A stretch of 15,969 nucleotides of DNA from Porphyrobacter sp. (GTDB lineage: Bacteria; Pseudomonadota; Alphaproteobacteria; Sphingomonadales; Sphingomonadaceae). Positions 7,762 through 14,436 of this stretch are shown one piece after another. The notes beneath the pieces were generated by a model. That model had not been told where the DNA came from and searched no databases. It was given only the letters and a program-made list of their open reading frames with translations. The position numbers and the translations under genes were made by a program. The first letter of the stretch is position 1. Each line of letters begins with the position of its first letter. Location: assembly GCA_021732945.1 (NCBI GenBank), contig JAKFWB010000289.1:1-15969 (forward strand), written 5' to 3'.

Positions 7762-8042
7762 TGCGCACCTGCCTCCGCACGTGCGTCCTCGGCGCTGTTT
7801 CAAGCCCTGCGGGCTTGAGCGCCTGCGGGCGGCCGTGCAGGTGTGCTTCGCGCGTCTGCGCCTTCGGCTTCGACTCCGGCCTTGCGACCCGTCCGCTGGC
7901 GGGTCGGATCACCGCGAATCTCAACGTGATGTGCTGATCTCGGTCGCGCAGCGACCGCGAGCGCACGCGCGCGAGCCGCAGGTGCCCCGAAGCGAAGCGG
8001 AGGGATTAGCGCCGAGGACGAAGGCGCGGAGGCGCCTTCGCA
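7762..8042. repeat. Palindromic intergenic element with imperfect terminal inverted repeats
   Basis: The gap between the antiporter and ihfB is filled by a structured, non-coding stretch. The arms at 7772-7796 and 8008-8032 are inverted copies matching at 22 of 25 positions, sharing CGTCCTCGGCGCT exactly. A weaker match extends outward to 7762 and 8042 (TGCG/CGCA). Inside are three perfect 7-bp stems: CAAGCCC/GGGCTTG (7801-7817, 3-nt loop), CGACCCG/CGGGTCG (7885-7906) and CGGTCGC/GCGACCG (7941-7957, 3-nt loop). A 9-bp stem lies at 8019-8040. The layout resembles a REP/MITE-like element, with no open reading frame that looks real. Copy number in the genome is unknown. Confidence 0.6.
8019..8040 (-). 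terminator. Hairpin just downstream of ihfB
   Basis: CGAAGGCGC (8019-8027) and GCGCCTTCG (8032-8040) form a perfect 9-bp stem with a 4-nt loop. It begins 11 bp after the ihfB stop codon. No T-run follows in the minus direction, so it could slow or protect the ihfB mRNA 3' end without being a classical intrinsic terminator. It is also part of the right end of the palindromic element. Confidence 0.4.
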
Positions 8043-8051
8043 CGCCAAAAG

Positions 8052-8330
8052 TCAGTCGTTCAGGCGCTCGCGGATTTCCTTGCCGGCCTTGAAATAGGGC
8101 ACGCGCTTGGAGTGCACGTCCACCGTTTCGCCGGTGCGCGGATTGCGGCCGCTGCGCGCGTCGCGATCACGCGTCGAAAACGCGCCGAAGCCGCGCAATT
8201 CCACCCGGCCGCCTTCGGCCAGCCGCTGCGCGATTTCATCGAAGAAGATATCCACCACCTGCTCGATTTCATCTGCGCGAAGGTCGGGATTGTCTTTGTG
8301 CAGTTCTTGCAACAACTCGGATCTGATCAT
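8052..8330 (-). CDS. ihfB: Integration host factor subunit beta
   Basis: This is a DNA-bending nucleoid protein of the HU/IHF family, 92 aa, the usual length. The sequence opens MIRSELLQELHKDNPDLRAD, as in IHF-beta, and includes RVELRGFGAFSTRDRDARSG followed by RNPRTGET. The latter is the beta-arm with the conserved NP at the tip that intercalates into DNA. It ends with VPYFKAGKEIRERL. The partner IHF-alpha gene is not in this window. The start at 8330 has GGGAG about 9 bp upstream; an in-frame extension to 8375 has no family support. The gene is on the same strand as the GntR gene but 212 bp away, enough room for its own promoter. HU is the alternative, but the R-G-F-G-x-F plus N-terminal pattern favours IHF-beta. 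Confidence 0.92.
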   Translation of the reverse strand: MIRSELLQELHKDNPDLRADEIEQVVDIFFDEIAQRLAEGGRVELRGFGAFSTRDRDARSGRNPRTGETVDVHSKRVPYFKAGKEIRERLND

Positions 8331-8445
8331 GGCGATCTCCCGGTGCCTATCAGCGGACTGGCCGCCGTGTGACACCGCATTGCGGGTTACCCCGTCGTTT
8401 TCCTCAAATCGCCTCCGACCCGTGAGGCGGCCCCATTAATCGCGG

Positions 8446-8470
8446 TGCAGGGCAAAATGCAATCCCTGCA
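8446..8470. promoter_or_regulatory. Perfect dyad in the ihfB upstream region
   Basis: TGCAGGG (8446-8452) and CCCTGCA (8464-8470) are perfect 7-bp inverted arms with an 11-bp AT-richer spacer. They lie 116 bp upstream of ihfB and 73 bp past the end of the GntR gene. It could be an operator for ihfB or the terminator stem of the GntR transcript, although no T-run follows. A second smaller dyad, CGCCTC/GAGGCG (8410-8429), sits between it and ihfB. Confidence 0.35.
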
Positions 8471-8542
8471 AGCGCCAACATGAACACATTGTCAGAAAAC
8501 GGGAAAGTCTGCAACCTTCACATGTGTCAGTAAGCAATGTTA

Positions 8543-8881
8543 TCAAGAAGTCAGCGCCAGATCGGCTGGACTGAGGCCAAGGCGCTGCATCCGGCGGCGG
8601 ATTTCGGGCCATTCGTGGCGCACAAACGCCTCCCGTTCGGCGGCGCGCAGACGGTCTGCGGCGCCGCGCACGACATACATGCCGACCCCACGCTGCACTT
8701 CGACCAGGCCATCATTCTGGAATTGCTGATAGGCCTTGGCGACGGTGAGCGGGTTCGCCCCTTGCTCCGCCGCGAGCGCGCGTACCGATGGCAGCATCGC
8801 GCCTTCGGGATAGACGCCATCGATAATCGCGGCTGCGATCTGATCGCGCAGCTTGAGATAAACGGGGCGGTTGGCGTTCAT
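8543..8881 (-). CDS. GntR-family transcriptional regulator, YtrA-like
   Basis: This is a short regulator of 112 aa. Residues 1-70 form the GntR winged helix-turn-helix: PVYLKLRDQIAAAIIDGVYP, then LPSVRALAAEQGANPLTVAK (recognition region), then the wing GLVEVQRGVGMYVV. The remaining ~40 residues are a small helical tail; there is no FCD or UTRA ligand domain. That size and layout define the YtrA subgroup, which usually controls transporter genes next to it. Here the divergent neighbour is a POT peptide transporter, with 181 bp between start codons. The start ATG at 8881 has AAGGA about 12 bp upstream. The effector is unknown. Confidence 0.9.
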   Translation of the reverse strand: MNANRPVYLKLRDQIAAAIIDGVYPEGAMLPSVRALAAEQGANPLTVAKAYQQFQNDGLVEVQRGVGMYVVRGAADRLRAAEREAFVRHEWPEIRRRMQRLGLSPADLALTS

Positions 8882-8940
8882 GGCTTACGGTGTTCCTTGC
8901 GAGGTGCATCAGTGCCATAATACAGCCATGCGGTCAAGGT

Positions 8941-8962
8941 GAGTGAGGATACGGTTTCACTC
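8941..8962. promoter_or_regulatory. Candidate operator between gntR and the peptide transporter
   Basis: GAGTGA (8941-8946) and TCACTC (8957-8962) form a perfect dyad with a 10-bp spacer in the divergent intergenic region. A -10-like TATTAT for the regulator lies on the minus strand at 8917-8922, close by. For the transporter, TTCACA (8974-8979) and TAGGTT (8996-9001) with 16 bp between could be promoter boxes. The position suggests a GntR binding site; the assignment is inference. Confidence 0.35.
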
Positions 8963-9062
8963 GAAACAAAAGCTTCACATGACCGATTGAGGCGCTAGGT
9001 TGCGCGCCATTGCGGCGGTGTGGTGAGGCACTGGCCCGAGCCAATCGATGGGGATCATATTA

Positions 9063-10670
9063 ATGAAAGATATGTCGCTTTGGGCGGAGGCTGATTGGAT
9101 TGCAGCCATCGCCGTGGTGGTGCTGATCGTGTTTCTCGCCATTGGCGGCAAGATTGCGACGCAGAAGGAACCGGAGTTCGCAGGCCACCCCAAGGGCCTC
9201 TACATGCTGTTCTTCGCCGAGATGTGGGAGCGCTTCTCCTTCTACGGCATGCGGGCGATCCTGATTTTTTACCTGACGCAGCATTGGCTGTTCGGCGACG
9301 GCAAGTCGAACCTGATCTACGGCGCTTACACCAGCCTCGTTTACATCACTCCCGTGCTCGGCGGATGGCTGGCTGACCGCTATCTCGGTCAGCGCCGCGC
9401 CGTGGTGTTCGGCGGCCTGCTGCTGGCGGCGGGCCATACGCTGATGGCGGTCGAAGGCACCGGCGGGCAGAGTGATCCGACGATCAACGTGTTCTGGGCG
9501 GCGCTAGCCTTCATCATCGTCGGCTCAGGCTTCCTGAAGGCGAACATTTCGGTAATGGTCGGGCAGCTTTACAGCATGACCGATACCCGCCGCGACGGGG
9601 CTTACACGATCTTCTACATGGGGATAAACGTCGGCGCGGCGATCGGCACGATTCTGGTCGCCTATCTCGGTCAAACGTTGGGCTGGGGTTTTGGCTTTGG
9701 GCTGGCGGGCATCGGGATGCTGGCGGGTCTGATCGTGTTCGTGCTCGGCAAGTCTTCGCTGAAGGGTGCGGGAGAGGCACCGGCCCCGCTCGCCAAGGGC
9801 AAGGAGTTCGGGCTCTATGGCGTCGGCTTTGCTGCGGTCGCGGTGATCTGGGCGCTGGTGCAGTATCAGGACGTGATCCAGAACCTGCTCGCGATTTCGG
9901 GCGTGGCGCTGCTGGGTTATGTGCTGTTCGAAAGCTTCAAGCTTGAGAAGGAGCCGCGCGAGCGGATGTTCGCGATTCTGTTCCTGATCAGTTTGAACCC
10001 GCTGTTCTGGGGCCTGTTCGAGCAAGCGGGCGGATCGATGAATCTGTTCACCGATCGCTTTGTCGACCGTGCGGGCGTGCCTGCGGGCATCTTCCAGTCG
10101 ATCAACCCGATCTACATCATCCTGCTCGCCCCGATCTTTGCTGCGCTGTGGCAATGGCTGGGCAGCAAGGGCAAAGAACCTTCGGCCCCGGCCAAGTTCG
10201 GGCTGGCGCTGGCGCAGATGGGCTTGGCCAATCTGGTGCTGGTGTGGGGGGCGGAAGCCTATGGCATCGCGGCGATGACCCCCGTCATCCTCGTCTTCGC
10301 CTATTACTTCTTCGCCACCACCGCCGAGCTGTGCCTGTCACCGGTTGGCCTTTCGGCCATGAACCGGCTCGCGCCCAAGCATCTCGCCTCGCTTATCATG
10401 GGCGCGTGGTTCTACATGACCGCGGTCGGCAATTTCGTCGCGGGCAAGATCGGCGAAGCGACCGGCGGTGAAAGTGGTGAGCTGACCAAGCAAGGCCTGC
10501 TCGACATTTACGAGCTGTTCGGCTGGATCGCGATTGGCGCAGCGGTGGCGGTACTGGTCGTCAGCCCCTTGGTGAAGAAGTGGATGCACCTCGACACCCT
10601 CAAGGACGAAGCCCCCGCAGCCGATGCCGAAACGCTCGATTTTCCCGCGGCCGCGCGCCCGGCGGAATAG
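9063..10670 (+). CDS. POT-family proton-coupled peptide transporter
   Basis: This is an inner-membrane symporter for di- and tripeptides, 535 aa, in the PTR2/POT family. Diagnostic motifs are EMWERFSFYG (E53xxER57, the proton-coupling ExxERFxYY motif of the first canonical helix, with Phe for the first Tyr) and IFYMGINVGAAIGTILVAYL, the PTR2 signature. About 14 hydrophobic segments can be counted. Unusually, a further hydrophobic stretch (WIAAIAVVVLIVFLAIGG, residues 12-29) precedes the canonical first helix. I chose the ATG at 9063 because GGGG sits about 9 bp ahead of it; the ATG at 9048 would put that site inside the gene. The divergent GntR gene is the probable regulator. The acidic, alanine-rich C-terminus is cytoplasmic. 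Confidence 0.92.
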   Translation: MKDMSLWAEADWIAAIAVVVLIVFLAIGGKIATQKEPEFAGHPKGLYMLFFAEMWERFSFYGMRAILIFYLTQHWLFGDGKSNLIYGAYTSLVYITPVLGGWLADRYLGQRRAVVFGGLLLAAGHTLMAVEGTGGQSDPTINVFWAALAFIIVGSGFLKANISVMVGQLYSMTDTRRDGAYTIFYMGINVGAAIGTILVAYLGQTLGWGFGFGLAGIGMLAGLIVFVLGKSSLKGAGEAPAPLAKGKEFGLYGVGFAAVAVIWALVQYQDVIQNLLAISGVALLGYVLFESFKLEKEPRERMFAILFLISLNPLFWGLFEQAGGSMNLFTDRFVDRAGVPAGIFQSINPIYIILLAPIFAALWQWLGSKGKEPSAPAKFGLALAQMGLANLVLVWGAEAYGIAAMTPVILVFAYYFFATTAELCLSPVGLSAMNRLAPKHLASLIMGAWFYMTAVGNFVAGKIGEATGGESGELTKQGLLDIYELFGWIAIGAAVAVLVVSPLVKKWMHLDTLKDEAPAADAETLDFPAAARPAE

Positions 10671-10707
10671 ACCAAGCGGCAACGGACATCGTCCAAACGT
10701 ATAGACA

Positions 10708-10752
10708 CCCTTCGGTTTTCCGGTCACACATTGTGCTAGGGACACCGAAGGG
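10708..10752 (+). promoter_or_regulatory. Stem that could occlude the amidohydrolase ribosome binding site
   Basis: CCCTTCGGT (10708-10716) and ACCGAAGGG (10744-10752) are perfect 9-bp inverted arms with a 27-nt loop. The right arm contains the GAAGGGG Shine-Dalgarno sequence of the amidohydrolase gene starting at 10760. In a transcript that begins upstream of 10708, folding would hide that site. No convincing promoter was found in the 89-bp gap, so the transcript start is unknown. Confidence 0.4.
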
Positions 10753-10759
10753 GCTATCC

Positions 10760-12190
10760 ATGCTTTCACACGTCAAACAGCGCGCCCGCACCGGCGCGCT
10801 GGTTACCATTGCCAGCGCCATCGCGCTGACATTGTGCGCCACCACGATCAGCGCGCGCGAAAAGGACAAGAAGAAGGACAAGGACGAAGATGCGGCCCCC
10901 GCCTTCGTCGCCAAGCGCGAAAGCGAAGGCGTGTTTCCTTCGACCTACAAGCCCTATCCCAATGCCGCCACCGCGCTGACCGGCGCGACCATCTATGATG
11001 GCAAGGGCGGCAAGATCGATAATGGCGTGGTGTTCATGGCGGGCGGCAAGATCGTCGCGGTGGGCGGGCCGGGCACGACCATTCCGGCCGGCACCACCGT
11101 CATTGACGGCACCGGCAAGTTCGTCACCCCCGGCATCATCGATATCCACTCGCACCTCGGCAATTACCCTTCGCCCGGCGTTGAAGCCCATTCGGACGGG
11201 AACGAGGCGACCAGCCCGACCACGCCCGAAGTCTGGGCCGAACATTCGGTCTGGCCGCAAGACCCCGGCTTCACCCGTGCGATGGCCAATGGCGGGATCA
11301 CCAGCCTGCAAATCCTGCCCGGTTCGGCCAACCTGATGGGCGGACGCTCGGTCACCTTGAAGAACGTGCCCGCCCGATCAGTGCAGGGGATGAAGTTTCC
11401 CGGCGCGCCCTATGGCTTCAAGATGGCCTGCGGCGAAAACCCCAAGCGCGTCTATGGCAGCAAAGGACGCGCACCTTCGACCCGGATGGGCAATTTTGCG
11501 GTCAACCGCGAAACCTGGCTCGCCGCGATTGACTATGCCAACGATCCCAAGGCCAAGCGCGATCTCGGCAAGGAAACGCTGGTCGGCGTGCTGAAGGGCG
11601 AAATCCTAGTCCACAACCATTGCTACCGCGCCGATGAAATGGCGCTGGTGATGGATATGGCCAAGGAAATGGGCTATAAAGTCAGCACCTTCCACCACGC
11701 GGTCGAATCCTACAAGATCGGCGATCTGCTGCGCGAAAACGGCGTGTGCAGCGCGATCTGGGCCGATTGGTATGGCTTCAAGATGGAAAGCTACGACGGG
11801 ATTCTGGAAAACGCGGCGTTCCTCCAGCGCGAGGGCGCCTGCGTGGTGATCCACTCGGACGACGCGAATGATATCCAGCGGCTCAATCAGGAAGCACGCA
11901 AGGCGCAGAAGGCGGGCCTCAGGGTCGGGATCAATATCCCCGATGCCGTGGCGATCCAGTGGATCACCCACAATCCCGCCAAGGCGATGGGCATTGGCGA
12001 AATGACCGGCAGCCTTGAACCCGGCAAGATGGCCGATGTGGTGCTGTGGAACGGCGATCCGCTGAGCGTCTATTCGCGGCCCGAGAAAGTGTGGATCGAT
12101 GGCGCGCTGATGTTCGATGCGCTCAACAGCAAAACCCGCCCGGTGAGCGATTTCGAGCTCGGCCAGCCCGGTGAAGGAGATGTGAAGTGA
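10760..12190 (+). CDS. Exported metal-dependent amidohydrolase
   Basis: This is an amidohydrolase-superfamily enzyme, 476 aa, with a Sec signal peptide (hydrophobic residues about 12-30, cleavage near TISA). A lysine/aspartate-rich linker EKDKKKDKDED (34-44) follows. Metal-ligand candidates are in place: HSH (H130, H132) after TPGIID, HNH (H285, H287), HH (312-313) and SDD (D367/D368). The C-terminal MADVVLWNGDPL is the typical end of the small beta domain. The fold resembles imidazolonepropionase/Xaa-Pro dipeptidase-like members, so a periplasmic peptide, lactam or cyclic-amide bond is a likely substrate, but it cannot be named. The ATG at 10760 has GAAGGGG in front and begins a proper signal peptide; a longer in-frame start at 10580 lies inside the upstream gene. 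The next gene overlaps by 4 bp (GTGA). Confidence 0.9.
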   Translation: MLSHVKQRARTGALVTIASAIALTLCATTISAREKDKKKDKDEDAAPAFVAKRESEGVFPSTYKPYPNAATALTGATIYDGKGGKIDNGVVFMAGGKIVAVGGPGTTIPAGTTVIDGTGKFVTPGIIDIHSHLGNYPSPGVEAHSDGNEATSPTTPEVWAEHSVWPQDPGFTRAMANGGITSLQILPGSANLMGGRSVTLKNVPARSVQGMKFPGAPYGFKMACGENPKRVYGSKGRAPSTRMGNFAVNRETWLAAIDYANDPKAKRDLGKETLVGVLKGEILVHNHCYRADEMALVMDMAKEMGYKVSTFHHAVESYKIGDLLRENGVCSAIWADWYGFKMESYDGILENAAFLQREGACVVIHSDDANDIQRLNQEARKAQKAGLRVGINIPDAVAIQWITHNPAKAMGIGEMTGSLEPGKMADVVLWNGDPLSVYSRPEKVWIDGALMFDALNSKTRPVSDFELGQPGEGDVK

Positions 12191-13536
12191 TCGGCGCCCC
12201 CAAAACGCGCCTGCGCCCGATTGGTGTGCTGGGCATTGCGCTTGGCCTTGCCGGTGCCTTCGTCGGCTACAAGGCCAGTGCGCAGGATATGGTTGTCACC
12301 AACGCCAAGCTGGTGATAGGAGACGGCAGCGAACCGATCGATGGCGGCGTGGTCATCGTCGACGATGGCAAAGTGGTGTTCGCCGGACGTCCCACCGCCG
12401 GCCAGATCTTTTCGACCGATGTCGTGATCGATGCGGGCGGGGCATGGGTCACGCCCGGCCTATTCGCTACCGTCACCACGCTCGGCCTTGCCGATGTGGC
12501 TGCGGTGACCGAATCGAATGACGAACGCGCCGCCGCTTCGCCGTTCAGCGCCGCGCTGGACGCCTCCAGCGGGATCAACCCAACCTCGCAGCACATCCTT
12601 GTCCACCGTGCCGCCGGGATCACCCGCGCGGCGACCAGCATGGTGCCGACCGGTTCGATCTTTGCCGGGCAAGGCGCGATCATCGATCTGGATGGCGATG
12701 CCAATGCGGTGGTGCAGGCGCGCGCGTTCCAGATGGTGGATCTGAGCGAGAACGGCTCACGCCTTGCAGGCGGCAGCCGCCCGGCGGCGATGGCCTTGCT
12801 GCGGTCGGCCCTGCGTGAGGCGCAGGCGCTGGTCGGCAAGCCCGGCACACCGCAGACCACCGAAATCGTGAAGGACGATGAAGTGCTGCTCAGCCGCTTC
12901 GATGCCGAGGCGTTGGGCGCGGTGGTGACGGGCAAGCAGAAGCTTTATGTCGAGGTCAACCGCGCATCGGATATCCGCCATGTGCTGGCGCTGAAGCAGG
13001 ATTATCCGGCGCTTGATCTGGTGCTGGTGGGCGTAAGCGAAGGCTGGCTGGTGGCCGATGCGATTGCGGCGGCGGGGGTGCCGGTGATTGCTAACGGGCT
13101 GATCGATCTGCCCGATACGTTTGAACAGCTCGGCGCCACCCAATCCAACGCCGGGCGGCTGGCGCGCGCGGGCGTGAAAGTGGCGATCAACACCGCGACA
13201 ATGGAAAACCCCCGCAGGTTGCAGCAGGCGGCGGGCAATCTGGTGGCGCTGACCCGTGTGCCCGGCGCGAGCGGGATGGAATGGGGCAAGGCCTTTGCCG
13301 CGATCAGCTCCGTGCCTGCCGAGATCAGCGGCATGGGCGGCAAGGCGGGCGTGCTGAAGCCCGGTGCGCTGGGTGATGTGGTGCTGTGGGACGGCGATCC
13401 GCTCGAAGTCGGCTCGGTGCCGACGCAGGTCTATATTGCCGGGGTGAAGCAGGATTTGACCAACCATCAGACCCGGCTGCGGGATCGCTATCGCGAGCTT
13501 GACGAAAGCGCCCGGCCTGAGGCGTACGATTGGTGA
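12187..13536 (+). CDS. Exported amidohydrolase homologue lacking metal ligands (probable pseudoenzyme)
   Basis: This 449-aa protein shares the amidohydrolase framework of its upstream neighbour: signal peptide (to about SAQ33), an N-terminal beta domain (DGGVVIVDDGKVVFAG), TPG, and the C-terminal GDVVLWDGDPLEVGSVP. Yet every metal position is replaced. TPGLFATVTTLG stands where the neighbour has TPGIIDIHSHLG. YVEVNRASD replaces the HNH segment, LVLVGVSEG replaces the double His, and INTAT replaces IHSDD. The reading frame is intact over its full length with normal codon use, so this is a conserved inactive paralogue and not a decaying gene. The GTG start overlaps the stop of the active gene (GTGA), implying coupled translation and probably a hetero-complex. 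The enzyme-partner role is inference; the ligand losses are seen directly. Confidence 0.87.
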   Translation: MIGAPKTRLRPIGVLGIALGLAGAFVGYKASAQDMVVTNAKLVIGDGSEPIDGGVVIVDDGKVVFAGRPTAGQIFSTDVVIDAGGAWVTPGLFATVTTLGLADVAAVTESNDERAAASPFSAALDASSGINPTSQHILVHRAAGITRAATSMVPTGSIFAGQGAIIDLDGDANAVVQARAFQMVDLSENGSRLAGGSRPAAMALLRSALREAQALVGKPGTPQTTEIVKDDEVLLSRFDAEALGAVVTGKQKLYVEVNRASDIRHVLALKQDYPALDLVLVGVSEGWLVADAIAAAGVPVIANGLIDLPDTFEQLGATQSNAGRLARAGVKVAINTATMENPRRLQQAAGNLVALTRVPGASGMEWGKAFAAISSVPAEISGMGGKAGVLKPGALGDVVLWDGDPLEVGSVPTQVYIAGVKQDLTNHQTRLRDRYRELDESARPEAYDW

Positions 13537-13547
13537 CGGGGCGAATG

Positions 13548-14048
13548 ATGATACGCAGGTTTGCAATGCCGCTGGCGGCGGTGCTCATGCTGGGCACGGT
13601 GCAGGCTGCATATGCGCAGGACGCGCCCGCCGAAGCCCCTTCCAATGCGCAAAGCCCCGCCTGGCACGCGCAGCAGCAGATCTATCTGCTTGGCCTGACG
13701 CCGGAGGATGGCTGGCACTTCATCGAAGGCGGGGTGCGCTGGCGCTGGATCACTTACCGCGCTTCGGACGCCAAGCCGACCGTCGCCGATGTGGTCACGG
13801 TCCATTACGAAGGCAAGTTGCTCGACGGGACAGTGTTTGACAGCTCCTACCGACGCGGACAGCCTGCGACCTTCCCGCTCGGCCAATTGGTTCCGGGCTG
13901 GCAGCTGGCGATCCCGAACATGGGGGTGGGCGAGACAATTGAAATCGCGATCCCCTCAGACCTCGCCTATGGCCCGGTCGGGCGCGGGCCAATTCCGCCT
14001 AACGCGACGCTGGTGTTCAAGGTCGAGCTAATCGGGATCGAAGGCTAA
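13548..14048 (+). CDS. Periplasmic FKBP-type peptidyl-prolyl cis-trans isomerase
   Basis: This protein catalyses cis/trans isomerisation of X-Pro bonds, and FKBPs often also act as chaperones; 166 aa. A signal peptide (MIRRFAMPLAAVLMLGTVQA, cleavage near AYAQ) directs it to the periplasm. A spacer of about 50 residues precedes the FKBP domain (about 72-166). Domain landmarks are VTVHYEGKLLDGTVFDSS, FPLGQLVPGW and AIPSDLAYG, which supply the aromatic pocket residues (Tyr87, Phe97, Trp118, Tyr141). The start was placed at ATG 13548 because GGGG lies 6 bp ahead; ATG 13545 is also possible. It follows the inactive amidohydrolase by about 10 bp and is probably the last gene of that operon. Its stop overlaps the stop of the convergent hxlR gene in the shared bases CTAA. 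Confidence 0.92.
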   Translation: MIRRFAMPLAAVLMLGTVQAAYAQDAPAEAPSNAQSPAWHAQQQIYLLGLTPEDGWHFIEGGVRWRWITYRASDAKPTVADVVTVHYEGKLLDGTVFDSSYRRGQPATFPLGQLVPGWQLAIPNMGVGETIEIAIPSDLAYGPVGRGPIPPNATLVFKVELIGIEG

Positions 14049-14401
14049 CCAGGGATTATCTGCGGCCAGTGGCCTGCGCGCTCGCCCTCGGCGAACAGGT
14101 GCGCGCTGCTCCAGCCTGCCATTTGCTCGAACACCGGCACCAAGGCGCGCGCGCTGTCGGTGAGGATGTAACGCGCGCGCTTTCCCTCGGGCGGCTCGCG
14201 GCGCAGCAGCCCGGCATCTTGCAGAATCGCAAGACGGGATGTCAGCGCGGCGCGGTTGATACCGAGGCGCTCGACAAATTCCTCAAACCGCTCCGCCCCC
14301 AGAAAGGCATCGCGCAAAATCAGCAGCACCCAGCGATCCCCAAGCACGCGCGCGGCTCGGGCAATCGGACAGGGCGCGCGCGAGGGAGTGTAGGTCTTCA
14401 T
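14045..14401 (-). CDS. HxlR-family transcriptional regulator
   Basis: This is a winged-helix regulator of 118 aa. The family pattern is clear: CPIARAARVLGDRWVLLILR (residues 11-30, with the conserved N-terminal Cys11 and G-D-[RK]-W), FEEFVERLGINRAALTSRLA (recognition helix region), and then the wing LLRREPPEGKRARYILTDSA. Some HxlR members sense aldehydes or redox state through that Cys. No Shine-Dalgarno precedes the ATG at 14401. The promoter places the predicted transcript start at or one base from this ATG, suggesting a leaderless mRNA. The gene is divergent from the thioesterase gene, which is its most likely target besides itself. Confidence 0.92.
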   Translation of the reverse strand: MKTYTPSRAPCPIARAARVLGDRWVLLILRDAFLGAERFEEFVERLGINRAALTSRLAILQDAGLLRREPPEGKRARYILTDSARALVPVFEQMAGWSSAHLFAEGERAGHWPQIIPG

Positions 14402-14402
14402 G

Positions 14403-14436
14403 GTCTGATTATCAGACTTGCGCACCGCGATGGCAA
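14403..14436 (-). promoter_or_regulatory. hxlR promoter with palindromic operator over the -10 box
   Basis: On the minus strand, TTGCCA (14436-14431) and GATAAT (14413-14408) are separated by exactly 17 bp; each matches the sigma-70 consensus at 5 of 6 positions. The perfect palindrome GTCTGAT-T-ATCAGAC (14403-14417) covers the -10 and stops one base short of the start codon, which fits autorepression. Transcription would start about 14402-14401. Confidence 0.65.

Noticed and set aside
7762..8042. CRISPR array or ITR of an insertion sequence
   Set aside because: There are no evenly spaced direct repeats and no transposase; the structure is made of inverted repeats only.
7781..8092. Possible small gene in the antiporter-ihfB gap
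   Set aside because: The translation is Arg/Pro-rich and simply reflects the hairpin repeats; no ribosome binding site, and it runs into ihfB.
10580..10759. Earlier start for the amidohydrolase inside the transporter gene
   Set aside because: The extra 60 residues are an out-of-frame reading of the transporter C-terminus; the ATG at 10760 opens a real signal peptide with a ribosome binding site.
12187..13536. Calling the second amidohydrolase a pseudogene
   Set aside because: There is no frameshift or stop, codon use is normal, and signal peptide and full fold are retained. It is better described as an inactive homologue.
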